A stretch of 64,000 nucleotides of DNA from positions 41,224 to 105,223 of the forward strand of contig NZ_AKKE01000139.1 of assembly GCF_000281975.1 (NCBI RefSeq), read 5' to 3'. A program made the position numbers and the translations under genes. Positions within the stretch are counted from its first letter, which is position 1. Each line of letters opens with the position of its first letter. The notes under the pieces were generated by a model. The model saw only the letters and a program-made list of their open reading frames with translations. It had not been told where the DNA came from and searched no databases. Positions 56,401 to 64,000 of the stretch are shown here, in pieces. Origin of the DNA: Novosphingobium sp. AP12. Its GTDB lineage: Bacteria > Pseudomonadota > Alphaproteobacteria > Sphingomonadales > Sphingomonadaceae.

Positions 56401-57719
56401 TGATGGAGGCACCGCTGGGAGGCGGCATCCGTTACAACGGGCCCGCCGATACCCTGTTCTCCTTCGCCGGCCTCTCCGGCCAGACGCTCTCCGGTCCAAT
56501 CGGTCTTGCGGCCGACTTCTCGTGCCGCGTCTCCGACCCGTGCATCAACGGCGTCGTCCAGGGCCGCGATCTTGTCTACGAGAACCAGGCCTACGGCACC
56601 CGTCTCAGTTCGATGGCGCTTTCCGGCAAGTTCACCGGGAGCACGCTTGAACTCACCTCGCTTACCGCGCGCGCCGGAGATGGCACGGTAAGCGCCAGCG
56701 GCAACGTCAGCCTCGCGGCGGACGCGGGCTACCCGATGGATATCAACGTGAAGCTTGACCGCGCCCGTCTGGCGCGCAGCGACGCGCTCTCGGCCACTGC
56801 AACCGGCAATCTGCACCTCACCAAGGCAGCGGGCGAGACTGCCCTGCTGGCAGGCGAGATCAGGCTTCCGGAAACCCGCTACCAGATCGTGCGTGAAGGC
56901 TCGGCCCAGGTTCCGCGTCTTACCGGCGTGCGCTTCAAGCCGCCCGTCGGCCCCAAGCGCATCACCGGTGACGAGCCGGCGCCCACTGCCTCCAGCGCCT
57001 TCGCCCTCATCCGCCTCGACCTGCGCTTGCGCGCGCCGGAGAAGCTCTATGTCTCGGGCATGGGCCTCGAATCCGAATGGAGCGCGGATTTCCGCGTGAC
57101 CGGGACAAGCGCCGCGCCTTCCGTTTCTGGCGAAGTGGAACTGGTCCGGGGAACGCTGGGCTTCGCCGGCAAGTCGTTCGAAATTACCAAGGGACTGGTC
57201 TCGTTCACTGGTGGCAACACGATCGATCCCACCGTGGCGATCACGGCGACTGAGGATATCGAGGATATCGCGGTAAGCGTGAATGTCAGCGGCCAAGCCT
57301 TCAATCCGCAGATTGATTTCTCGTCGACACCCAGCCTGCCCGACGACGAAGTTCTGTCGCGCATCCTGTTCGGAAGCTCGATCGCCAATCTCTCGGCGCT
57401 CCAGGCCGTGCAGCTCGCCTCCTCGCTCAATTCCCTGCGCGGCAGCGGCGGCGGGCTGAACCCGCTTGGCAAGCTACGCTCCGCGACGGGAATAGACCGG
57501 CTCCGCATCCTCGGCGCCGACGAGGCGAGCGGCCGCGGCACGGCGCTGGCGGCGGGCCAGTACCTTACCGACGACATCTACGTGGAACTGATCACTGACG
57601 CGCGCGGCTTCACCGCCACGCAGCTGGAAGTGAGTGTCACCAAGTGGCTCTCGGTACTCAGCCAGGCGGGCGGCTCGGGCGTGAACAGCGTCAACGTGCG
57701 TATCAAGAAGGATTACTGA
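53445..57719 (+). CDS. tamB: TamB-like translocation and assembly protein
   Basis: 1424 residues, ATG overlapping the tamA stop. One N-terminal membrane anchor (TVVFLLLAVVAFVVAVVLGI, about residues 44-66) precedes a very long periplasmic beta-rich region predicted to form an AsmA-like/DUF490 groove for lipid transfer. The C-terminal DUF490 domain includes SGEVELVRGTLGFAGKSFEI, DPTVAITATEDIEDIAVSVN and LPDDEVLSRILFGSSIANLS, the strongly conserved region of the family. The TGATG at both ends couples it to tamA and to a small lipoprotein gene. Confidence 0.93.
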   Translation: MPGPDDIDNQGTEPQVDTVSTETEIEPSGPSRWHKIRVRALKTVVFLLLAVVAFVVAVVLGINTGPGRRFVADQIASLEFENGMRISVARIDGSLYGKMILRGLSVRDLRGEFLYSPEIRVDWRPFAYLENHVDVRSATAQRVVLRRSPQFRATPPSDAPLLPDLDIDIGNLRIDRFVAEPPVSGQRRIMTVSGHAHIADGRAQINARGGTIAVQGKGGGDRFTVLLDAVPERNRLDIDLDMDAPRGGLIATLGGLKDPITLKLAGKGDWAAWNGNLAANLGDGDLARLALTARNGTFAIKGPTRIARLFTGPTANLLGPVMNLDVVAAFDKRRATLSGMISSDAFNLTPNGVVDLSQNSFDDLKLAFVLLKPSALAENLSGAGISANLALDGAFATPKVNYQIAARRVVMNDMGLENLTASGAVTVDADHILIPVAARVGRITGLDTVAGGTLANVSLNGDLAIEGPRILSDNMRIRSNRIDAKLILLADMSKGLYTGAVDGKIDNYRVDSVGIFNIRTNMDLKTEAQGFALQGTIRARSTRLLNESLQTYLGGNFSASSNVRYSSDGVARFSSVRLNAPLLRVTNGQGSWSPSGRISLAANGTSTQYGALGVRVTGTIQNPDAHITAERPGLGIGLANLDARITGARGGYHLDAKADTDYGPLTADVNLGLGAATSVQINKANLSGVDFAGRIIQTKSGPFSGQLTANGNGIGGLVRLDAEGKYQAVDFNLRAQNATFAGPANLTIGSAIIDGRAVLYDQPYIVADAQLAGTTIGALDLAAARVIVDYRDGRGKAKGLIEGVSGVTFRVGVNADLQPELWRVALQGRVRGLELKTTTPARIVPKNGTYELLPTQIAFGGGSAKVAGTYGDGMKIQSRLEGIDMAIINAIAPGYGIGGKASGSFDFEQANSAAFPHADARLTLDNFTRTSSSAVSQPVDINFVGKLLDDGGETRMVFRRRGTVIGRMVASLKPLAPGTGSWSTRLMEAPLGGGIRYNGPADTLFSFAGLSGQTLSGPIGLAADFSCRVSDPCINGVVQGRDLVYENQAYGTRLSSMALSGKFTGSTLELTSLTARAGDGTVSASGNVSLAADAGYPMDINVKLDRARLARSDALSATATGNLHLTKAAGETALLAGEIRLPETRYQIVREGSAQVPRLTGVRFKPPVGPKRITGDEPAPTASSAFALIRLDLRLRAPEKLYVSGMGLESEWSADFRVTGTSAAPSVSGEVELVRGTLGFAGKSFEITKGLVSFTGGNTIDPTVAITATEDIEDIAVSVNVSGQAFNPQIDFSSTPSLPDDEVLSRILFGSSIANLSALQAVQLASSLNSLRGSGGGLNPLGKLRSATGIDRLRILGADEASGRGTALAAGQYLTDDIYVELITDARGFTATQLEVSVTKWLSVLSQAGGSGVNSVNVRIKKDY

Positions 57720-57922
57720 TGCGCCGGCTCATCGCCCCTGTCGTCATGATTGCGGCCGTACTTGGCGGCTGCAGCCGCGAGCCGGATTTCGACGAGCGCT
57801 ACAACAGCGTGAGCAAGACGATTGTCAAGAAGGCGAAAGCCATCGATTCGCAGATTGCGGCGACGGGTGCTCCCCCGGTCGCCGCCGACGGCGATATCGA
57901 GCCCGATCCCGTCGGCAACTGA
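57719..57922 (+). CDS. Small lipoprotein downstream of tamB
   Basis: 67 residues, ATG overlapping the tamB stop by one base. The N-terminus MRRLIAPVVMIAAVLGGCSR is a lipoprotein signal with lipobox VLGGC, so Cys18 should be lipidated. The mature part (about 50 residues) is charged and partly helical (FDERYNSVSKTIVKKAKAID). No family recognised. Translational coupling to tamA-tamB suggests it is a partner in outer-membrane assembly; this is inferred from position. Confidence 0.75.
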   Translation: MRRLIAPVVMIAAVLGGCSREPDFDERYNSVSKTIVKKAKAIDSQIAATGAPPVAADGDIEPDPVGN

Positions 57923-57983
57923 AACTCCGGGTTTACTTCTTGTTGCTACGTGAATTCCTCTATGGGCGCTGAGGGGAGTGTGC

Positions 57984-58304
57984 GTGCAGGAGAATGAAAA
58001 CGGTGACCGGCTCAGCACGCGTCGCACGGTCCTGCTGCAAGCCCGCTGCCGCAAGTCCAGCTGGCACGTCTTCCCGGTGGAACTTGGCGACATTTCGCAA
58101 GGTGGCTGCAGTATCGTCGGCAGCTCCGACGGCTTCGTCCCCGGTGAGGACGTCCGCCTGACGATCGCCCACCTCAAGCCGATCGAAGCGCGGGTGCGCT
58201 GGCTGCGGGAGGACAAGGTGGGAGTGGAGTTCATCTCCGCGCTCAAGGGGCGCGTGATCGAGGAGCTAGGCGAAACCTACGGCATCACCATCATGCAGGC
58301 GTGA
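57984..58304 (+). CDS. PilZ-domain protein
   Basis: 106 residues from GTG 57984 (GGGGAG five bases upstream; GTG 57978 also possible). The whole protein is one PilZ domain: RLSTRRTVLLQARC supplies the RxxxR motif, and ELGDISQGGCSIVG the D/NxSxxG motif, both needed for cyclic-di-GMP binding. Later strands VRLTIAHLKPIEARVRWLRE and VGVEFIS complete the barrel. Likely a cyclic-di-GMP receptor acting on motility or surface polysaccharides; no effector domain is attached. Confidence 0.87.
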   Translation: MQENENGDRLSTRRTVLLQARCRKSSWHVFPVELGDISQGGCSIVGSSDGFVPGEDVRLTIAHLKPIEARVRWLREDKVGVEFISALKGRVIEELGETYGITIMQA

Positions 58305-58352
58305 AAATGCACCCGGCAAGAGGCGCTTTCAATGCGGCGTGATATTGGGGGG

Positions 58353-58428
<76 letters not shown>

Positions 58429-58453
58429 CCACGGAGTGGGTGGGAGGTAGGTA

Positions 58454-58529
<76 letters not shown>

Positions 58530-58640
58530 ACGCTACCTGCCTCGAGGGGTCTTTCGACCCTCCGCTTGGCGGCGGAGAGGCCCCTATAAAGCCTGTTTCG
58601 GGTATGGGAAGAGGGAATTTGAAAAAGTTTTCAGGATAGC

Positions 58641-59753
58641 TCAACGAAGCGAGCCGCGTCCCTGATTCCAACGGTTTACCGCCATGATCGTGCCGAGGCA
58701 GATCATGTTGGTGAGCATCGACGTCCCGCCGTGGCTCATGAACGGCAGCGGGATACCGACCACCGGTGCCAGACCCATGACCATCATCAGGTTGATCATG
58801 ACGTAGAAGAACATCGTCGCCGTGGCGCCGGCAGCCAGGAGGCTGGAGAACCGGTCCGGCGCTCGGCGGGCGACACCCATGCCCCAGCCCAGGACGATCG
58901 CAAAGACCGCTAGTACGAAGAGACCGCCCATAAGGCCCCACTCCTCGGACATGGTGGCGAAGACGAAGTCGGTGTGCGGTTCCGGTAGGTATTGCAGATG
59001 GCTCTGCGTGCCGTTTCCGAAACCCTTGCCGAAGATGCCTCCCGAGCCGATCGCAATCTTGGACTGTGTGATGTGGTACCCTGTGCCGAGGGGATCACTC
59101 TCGGGGTCTAGGAACACCAGCACACGGTTGCGCTGGTAATCGTGGAGCAGGGTGAAGAACGCAAGCGGTGCGATCACCATGAGGGCACCGGCTGCGCTGA
59201 CGAACCACCAGAGGGGCAGACCGGCAAGGAACATCGTCACCACGCCGCCGAAGCAGATCGCCAGCGCCGTGCCGAGATCAGGTTGGATCATCACGAAAAG
59301 CGCGGGGACCCCGATCAGAACGCCCGCGGGTACGAGGCCGCGCCAGCTCGCGGTCATCGCGTGGGGCAGGGTCTCGTAGAAGCGTGCGAGCACGAGAACG
59401 ATCGCCGGCTTCATAAGCTCGGACGGCTGAAGCGTCATCACCCCCAGATTGAGCCAGCGTTGGCTGCCCCCGCCGACGGCTCCTATGAGTTCCACCAGAA
59501 CAAGGAGGACGACTATGCCGCCATAGACCGGGTAAGCGGCCAGGCGGAAAAGGTTGCGGGTCGTGTGAGAGATCATGATCGCCATGACCAGGAATACGCA
59601 GAAGCGCACGACATGGCTCAGCGCATAGGGCTGCAATCCGCCGCCAGCCGCGGAGTAGAGCACTGCTGCGCCGAGACAGACCAGGCCGCAGAGCGGGATG
59701 AGCATCTGCCACGGCTGACGCGAGATCGCCTCGGGAACGATCGAACGGCTCAC
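58641..59753 (-). CDS. rodA: Rod-shape peptidoglycan glycosyltransferase RodA
   Basis: 370 residues from GTG 59753, overlapping the mrdA stop (GTGA). Ten or so membrane helices of the SEDS family. Conserved motifs include GGGSQRWLNLGVMTLQPSEL, MIQPDLGTAL with the catalytic-region Asp, FLDPESDPLGTGYHITQSKI, the FTSW/RODA/SPOVE signature region FGKGFGNGTQ...LPEPHTDFVFA, and PLPFMSHGGTSMLTN. RodA polymerises glycan strands in the elongasome with PBP2 (MrdA), the coupled upstream gene. Two tRNA-Lys genes follow. Confidence 0.95.
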   Translation of the reverse strand: MSRSIVPEAISRQPWQMLIPLCGLVCLGAAVLYSAAGGGLQPYALSHVVRFCVFLVMAIMISHTTRNLFRLAAYPVYGGIVVLLVLVELIGAVGGGSQRWLNLGVMTLQPSELMKPAIVLVLARFYETLPHAMTASWRGLVPAGVLIGVPALFVMIQPDLGTALAICFGGVVTMFLAGLPLWWFVSAAGALMVIAPLAFFTLLHDYQRNRVLVFLDPESDPLGTGYHITQSKIAIGSGGIFGKGFGNGTQSHLQYLPEPHTDFVFATMSEEWGLMGGLFVLAVFAIVLGWGMGVARRAPDRFSSLLAAGATATMFFYVMINLMMVMGLAPVVGIPLPFMSHGGTSMLTNMICLGTIMAVNRWNQGRGSLR

Positions 59754-61840
59754 TGCGGGTTTCCTCCAGAGTTGCCGGGCGTAACCGGTGCAACGGGCGA
59801 GGCAGTGCCAGCGGGTGCATTGGCTGCTGCGTCCGGTTCGGGAGCAGGGGATTGGGCATCGCTGACGATGGGCTGGCGGGGCTCGGGAACGGTTTCCGCC
59901 TGCTGGACGGCGTCGGGCGAGACCGCAGGCGCGCCTACGCCGTATTGCGCGGAATAGGCACGGTAGCGGGCATCGAGGCGCTCCTGAGGAGTGCCGCCCC
60001 AATTCTTCTCGAGCTCGGTCAGGATGTCCATGCCCTTCTGCTTGTCGAAGACGTAGGTCAGGACGTCACGCGCAATCGGGTAGGCCGCGCCGGAGCCGCC
60101 GCCATGCTCGACCACGACCGAGCAGGCGTAGATCGGGTTCTCGGCCGGGGCGAAGCAGATGAAGTGGCCATGGTCACGGTGTTTCCACTGTCCACCCTTG
60201 CCGTTGCCGATATTGAGGCCGACGACCTGCGCCGTGCCGGTCTTGCCGGCGAGCTTGATGTCGGGGAAGGGCAGCCGCGCGTGCGGCGCGGAGCCGGGCC
60301 CGTTGGCTACGTCGGACATGGCTTGGTGAATATAGGCGAGGTGCTCCGCCGGCACGCCCAGCGAGGGCGCGGGCTTGTCGTCACGGCCATGGATCAAGCG
60401 CGGCATGATGATCCGTCCGCTGGCGAGGCGCGACGCCTGGACCGCCTGCTGCAACGGATTCACGAGGAAGTAGCCCTGGCCGATCGTGGCATTCACCGTA
60501 TCGAAGGTCTGCCACTCCTTGCCGTACTTTTTCAGCTTCCAGGCCGGGTTGGGCACGGTGCCGTAGGACTGGCCGACGACGGGCAATTCGAATTCGTGGC
60601 CCAGTCCCAGACGGCCGGCCATTGCGGCGATCGGGTCCATGCCGATGCGCTGGGCGAAGTGATAGAAGTAGACGTCGCAGCTCTGGTAGATGCCCTTGGC
60701 CATGTTGACCGAACCGTGGCCGCGCCGCTGCCAGCAGTGGAACACGCGGTTACCTACTCGCAGGCCGCCGCCGCAGAACACCGACTCGTCAGGGTCGAGC
60801 CCCGCCTCCATGAAGGAGAGCGCGACCATCGGCTTGACCGTCGAGCCGGGCGGGTACAGCCCTCGCAGCACCTTGTTGCGCAGGGGCACATGGTCGTCGT
60901 CCGACAGCATCTTCCATTCGAGGCGGCCGATCCCGTCGGAAAAGCTATTGGGATCGTAGCTGGGCATCGAGGCCATCGCGAGCACGTCGCCGTTGCGGCA
61001 GTCCATGACGACGACCGCCGCCGATTCCGGACCGATGCGGCGGGCGGCGTAGTCCTGTATGCCTGCATCGACCGTCAGCTTTATGGTCTGGCCCGGCACG
61101 TCCTCGCGCGTGTCGAGGTTGCGCACGATGCGGCCCGATGCGGTGACTTCGACACGCCGGGCGCCGGGCTTGCCGCGCAGTTCCTTCTCGAAGATTTTCT
61201 CGAGCGCGTCCTTGCCAACCTTGTACCCCGGCGTGATCAGGACCGGGTCGTGGTCCTTCTCGTACTCTTCGGCCGAGGCGGCGCCGACGTAGCCGATGAG
61301 ATGACCGACGGAGGGGCCAGTCGGATAAAAGCGCGAAAAACCCCGCTGGGTGACGACGCCCGGCATGTCGGGCAGGCGCACGCTGACGGCGGAAAAGCGC
61401 TCAAGGTCGAGGCCGGTGGCGACTTCCACGGGGGCGAAGCCGTGGGCCTTGTCGATCTTGTCCTGCAGGTCCTGCAGGTCGATGGGCGAGAGCGAAAGCA
61501 ACTTGCCGAGTTCGGCGATGGTGCGGTCGGCGTCCTTCATCTGCTCGGGGATGACGTCGACACGGAAGTCGGCGCGGTTGGAGGCGAGCGGCTGCCCGTG
61601 GCGGTCCAGCAGCCATCCCCGGCGCGGCGGAACCAGCGAGAGGTTTACGCGGTTGCTCTCGGCTTCGAGCTTGTATTTCTCATTCTCGAACACCGAGAGG
61701 TAGGTCATGCGCGAGGCCAGCAGGACGCCGATCCCGCCCTGTATCGCTCCTATGACCACGCTGCGACGGTCGAAGCTGTTGCGGAGCGTGCCCGCGCTGA
61801 CATGCGGTTGACGGATCCAGCGCCGGAAGTCGATTTTCAT
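59750..61840 (-). CDS. mrdA: Penicillin-binding protein 2 (elongation transpeptidase)
   Basis: 696 residues from ATG 61840, overlapping mreD's stop (ATGA). One N-terminal membrane segment (SVVIGAIQGGIGVLLAS), a pedestal/dimerisation domain starting LVPPRRGWLLDRHG, then the transpeptidase domain: active-site Ser in YPPGSTVKPM, the SxN-type SCD motif in IYQSCDVYFYHF, and KTGTAQ. A long Pro/Ala-rich C-terminal tail (about 630-696, with PEPRQPIVSDAQSPAPEPD) is longer than in E. coli PBP2. Partner of RodA in lateral wall synthesis. Confidence 0.95.
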   Translation of the reverse strand: MKIDFRRWIRQPHVSAGTLRNSFDRRSVVIGAIQGGIGVLLASRMTYLSVFENEKYKLEAESNRVNLSLVPPRRGWLLDRHGQPLASNRADFRVDVIPEQMKDADRTIAELGKLLSLSPIDLQDLQDKIDKAHGFAPVEVATGLDLERFSAVSVRLPDMPGVVTQRGFSRFYPTGPSVGHLIGYVGAASAEEYEKDHDPVLITPGYKVGKDALEKIFEKELRGKPGARRVEVTASGRIVRNLDTREDVPGQTIKLTVDAGIQDYAARRIGPESAAVVVMDCRNGDVLAMASMPSYDPNSFSDGIGRLEWKMLSDDDHVPLRNKVLRGLYPPGSTVKPMVALSFMEAGLDPDESVFCGGGLRVGNRVFHCWQRRGHGSVNMAKGIYQSCDVYFYHFAQRIGMDPIAAMAGRLGLGHEFELPVVGQSYGTVPNPAWKLKKYGKEWQTFDTVNATIGQGYFLVNPLQQAVQASRLASGRIIMPRLIHGRDDKPAPSLGVPAEHLAYIHQAMSDVANGPGSAPHARLPFPDIKLAGKTGTAQVVGLNIGNGKGGQWKHRDHGHFICFAPAENPIYACSVVVEHGGGSGAAYPIARDVLTYVFDKQKGMDILTELEKNWGGTPQERLDARYRAYSAQYGVGAPAVSPDAVQQAETVPEPRQPIVSDAQSPAPEPDAAANAPAGTASPVAPVTPGNSGGNPQ

Positions 61841-62385
61841 CGAATGAGCACGAAGGGCGTGAGCCGAAAGCGGTCGACGAGGGCCACGAAACGTCCGACG
61901 AGCGGGTAGGAGAACACCGAAATCACGAGTTGCGGACCAATGATGCGTAAGGGGGCAGAGGCCCCGGCTATGTTGGAGATGCCGAGGCACAGCGCGATAT
62001 AGGCGATGATCAGCCCGATCGCCACCAGCCACTCGGTCAGGAAATTGCGCCAAGGCAGCCGCGCCTCGATCACGTCGAGCACGATCGCGGCGATTGACCA
62101 CAGCATGACCGCGGTGCCGAACGGCTGGCCAGAGAACAGGTCGTCGAACAGGCCCAGCGGCAGGCCCGCCCAGACCGGCAGCAGTCCGGGACGCAGTTGC
62201 CGCCAGGCGACGAACGCCAGGAAGCCCAGCGGAGGCAGTACGGGCGCCGAGGCGATGAGCAGCCAGCCCGGCGCCATCGACCCCAGCATCACCGTGAGCC
62301 ACGGAAGACTGCGCGCCACCACAGCGGAGGGCTGGCGGTTTATCCTTGGCCTGGCCACGCTGTCCGGGCGGGGTAACAGCGCCAT
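61837..62385 (-). CDS. mreD: Rod-shape-determining protein MreD
   Basis: 182 residues from ATG 62385, two bases after the mreC stop. Five or so membrane helices (SLPWLTVMLGSMAPGWLLIA; PLGFLAFVAWRQLRPGLLPV; GLPLGLFDDLFSGQPFGTAV) with the family motif GLFDDLFSGQPFGT. MreD is weakly conserved, so the call rests strongly on its place between mreC and mrdA. Integral component of the elongasome. Confidence 0.9.
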   Translation of the reverse strand: MALLPRPDSVARPRINRQPSAVVARSLPWLTVMLGSMAPGWLLIASAPVLPPLGFLAFVAWRQLRPGLLPVWAGLPLGLFDDLFSGQPFGTAVMLWSIAAIVLDVIEARLPWRNFLTEWLVAIGLIIAYIALCLGISNIAGASAPLRIIGPQLVISVFSYPLVGRFVALVDRFRLTPFVLIR

Positions 62386-62387
62386 GC

Positions 62388-63272
62388 CTATCGGTTTCCG
62401 GGCTGGGTGTCGGCGGGCGGCGGAGGCGGCGGGGGTGCCCATGCCCTTTCGACGATCACGTAGTCTGTGTCCGAAGGGTTGCTGAGCACACGGGCAATGG
62501 CGCCGTCGCGGAGCAGATCCGTCACGACCGCCATCGGCGTGCCGGGGCGGTAAAGGCCACCCGAGCCAGTGGTAACCATGACGTCGCCCCTGAGCAGCGG
62601 ATTGAGTCCCAGGTTGACGAGGCGGATGCGGATGGTGCCGTCGCCTTGGCCTTGCGCGAATGCGGCGATACCGTCTCGCGCTCGGCGAACCGGAACCAGG
62701 CTTTCGGTATCGGTGATGAGCAGTACGCGCGAACTCGACGCGCCGACCTCCAGCACGCGGCCCACCAGTCCCATGGACGAACGGACCGGCATGCCCTTTA
62801 TCACGCCGCGATCGGCGCCCGCGCCCAGCGTCGCGAAACGCCTCGAGCTGGCTCCGGTCGACCCGACTAGACGCGCGAAGGCGACCGGCTGCGCGTCACC
62901 TTCGCGCAAATCGAGCAATTTCTTGAGGCGGCGATTTTCATCCTTGGTGGCCTGCGCTTCGACCAGGCGGACCTTGGCCTCGGCAAGCTCGCGCTTGAGC
63001 CGTGCGTGCTCGCTACCCGTCTTGAAGAAGCCCGAGATGGTGCCGATGAAATCCTTGCCGGTGGCCCGGGCGCCGGCAGTCGTCTGCGCGGCCGGTTCGG
63101 TCACGTCGGCGGCCGCGCCTCGCAGGCCGGCGAAGGTACCGGGGCTGACGATCGCCACGACAAGCAGGATCAGGCCCACCACCGCGCCTATGACGCCGGC
63201 GGCATAGCTGAAGAACGTCGTGTATTGCGCCCTGCGCGAAAAGCCGGAGCGCCGATTTGCTGGCGGTGCCAT
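62388..63272 (-). CDS. mreC: Rod-shape-determining protein MreC
   Basis: 294 residues from ATG 63272. Short cytoplasmic start, one membrane helix (VIGAVVGLILLVVAIVSPGT), a periplasmic coiled coil (about 85-120, LKRELAEAKVRLVEAQATKD) and the MreC beta-barrel domain (RRFATLGAGADRGVIKGMPV, GLVGRVLEVGASSSRVLLIT, LLRGDVMVTTGSGGLYRPGT). C-terminal Pro-rich tail PPPPPPPADTQ. Links the MreB filaments to PBP2/RodA. Spaced 110 bases from mreB. Confidence 0.94.
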   Translation of the reverse strand: MAPPANRRSGFSRRAQYTTFFSYAAGVIGAVVGLILLVVAIVSPGTFAGLRGAAADVTEPAAQTTAGARATGKDFIGTISGFFKTGSEHARLKRELAEAKVRLVEAQATKDENRRLKKLLDLREGDAQPVAFARLVGSTGASSRRFATLGAGADRGVIKGMPVRSSMGLVGRVLEVGASSSRVLLITDTESLVPVRRARDGIAAFAQGQGDGTIRIRLVNLGLNPLLRGDVMVTTGSGGLYRPGTPMAVVTDLLRDGAIARVLSNPSDTDYVIVERAWAPPPPPPPADTQPGNR

Positions 63273-63382
63273 GCGCCATGCACTCCTGTCATCTTAGCGG
63301 CGTCACCGAGCAGGATAGGTGCGCCGCTTACGTCGGGGAGGACGGCCGGGCCAAGGAGCCCGGCAGACGCTCCCGCAATCAA

Positions 63383-64000
63383 TCAGGCGGACATCAGGAC
63401 GCCGCGATAGATCGGGTCCTCCATGGCGCGGCCGGTACCGAGCGCGACGCAGGACAGCGGGTCCTCGGCGACGCATACCGGCAGGCCGGTTTCCTCGCGC
63501 AGGTACTGGTCGAGGCCCTGGATCAGCGCGCCGCCGCCGGTGAGCACGATGCCCTGGTCGACGATGTCGGCGGCGAGTTCGGGGGCGGTGTTCTCGAGCG
63601 CGATGCGCACGCCCTCGATGATCGCGCCGATCGGTTCGGCCAGGGCTTCTGCGATGTTCGCCTGGGAGATGGTGATCTCCTTGGGCACGCCATTGACGAG
63701 GTCGCGTCCCTTGATGTGGATCGTCTCGCCGATGCCGTCGGCCGGCATGATCGCGATGCCGTAGTCCTTCTTGATGCGCTCCGCCGTGGCGTCGCCGATC
63801 AGGAGGTTGTGATGGCGGCGGACGTAGGAGACGATCGATTCGTCCATCTTGTCACCGCCCACGCGCACCGACGTGGTGTAGGCGAGACCGCGCAGTGAAA
63901 GTACCGCGACTTCGGTGGTGCCACCGCCGATGTCGACCACCATCGAGCCCACCGGCTCGGTAACGGGCATGTCGGCGCCGATGGCGGCAGCCATAGGCTC
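63383..64000 (-). CDS. mreB: Rod-shape actin-like protein MreB, C-terminal part
   Basis: Partial: 206 codons including the stop are visible and the gene continues beyond the right edge. The actin-fold phosphate-2 motif VVDIGGGTTEVAVLSL, adenosine region VLTGGGALIQGLDQYL and C-terminal AEDPLSCVALGTGRAMED are typical of MreB. It forms membrane-bound filaments that organise lateral wall synthesis; first gene of the mreB-mreC-mreD-mrdA-rodA operon, transcribed leftwards. Confidence 0.96.
   Translation of the reverse strand, partial: EPMAAAIGADMPVTEPVGSMVVDIGGGTTEVAVLSLRGLAYTTSVRVGGDKMDESIVSYVRRHHNLLIGDATAERIKKDYGIAIMPADGIGETIHIKGRDLVNGVPKEITISQANIAEALAEPIGAIIEGVRIALENTAPELAADIVDQGIVLTGGGALIQGLDQYLREETGLPVCVAEDPLSCVALGTGRAMEDPIYRGVLMSA

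Overview
The window is a contiguous piece of a high-GC alphaproteobacterial chromosome. Gene content and protein style point to a sphingomonad (order Sphingomonadales, probably Novosphingobium or a close relative). The pointers are the E1-beta subunit of pyruvate dehydrogenase with an N-terminal lipoyl domain, the yqeY-dnaG-rpoD block, the mreBCD-mrdA-rodA block, TonB-dependent uptake beside a TPR sulfotransferase, and many GTG/TTG starts with ATGA/GTGA/TGATG overlaps. The genus is inferred from general resemblance, not from any search. No transposase, phage, rRNA or CRISPR array was seen.

Layout. 1-14360 is mostly accessory: two divergent receiver-like regulators, a secreted M20 peptidase coupled to an amidohydrolase, a CAP-domain protein, then a Rieske oxygenase plus phytoene-desaturase-like flavoprotein divergent from a BetI-like TetR across a near-perfect palindrome, followed by an APC permease, a TonB receptor and a TPR sulfotransferase. 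14361-25960 is core: a DEAD-box helicase, a GreA-like protein coupled to an ABC-F ATPase, ftsB, pdhA-pdhB, a squalene-synthase-like protein, an EF-hand protein, trmFO and a membrane protein. 25961-30899 is the macromolecular-synthesis operon (yqeY, dnaG, rpoD, all minus), interrupted between yqeY and dnaG by a DUF559 endonuclease-fold gene bracketed by 36-nt inverted repeats.

30900-40600 holds carA, two small genes and carB, a structured RNA-like element, greA with a strong bidirectional terminator, DUF4170, a four-gene cluster of small membrane proteins, and eno. 40700-49900 holds a MarR regulator, a small helical protein, an aldo/keto reductase coupled to ribH and a RibB with an N-terminal helix-turn-helix and a degenerate RibA half, then a catabolic-looking group (crotonase, SDR, PQQ/heme dehydrogenase, TetR). 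An exact-period array of eight 21-bp units lies between the crotonase and SDR genes.

49931-64000 is envelope biogenesis: a YihY/BrkB membrane protein, tamA-tamB-lipoprotein joined by TGATG junctions, a PilZ protein, two identical tRNA-Lys(CTT) genes, and the rod-shape operon mreB-mreC-mreD-mrdA-rodA (minus), with mreB running off the right edge.

The most unusual items are the inverted-repeat-flanked DUF559 gene inside the dnaG-rpoD operon, the 8 x 21-bp array, the palindrome that covers both ribosome-binding sites of the Rieske/TetR pair, the HTH-RibB fusion with repeats at its own promoter, the structured element before greA, and a PQQ dehydrogenase with no cysteines outside its heme site.
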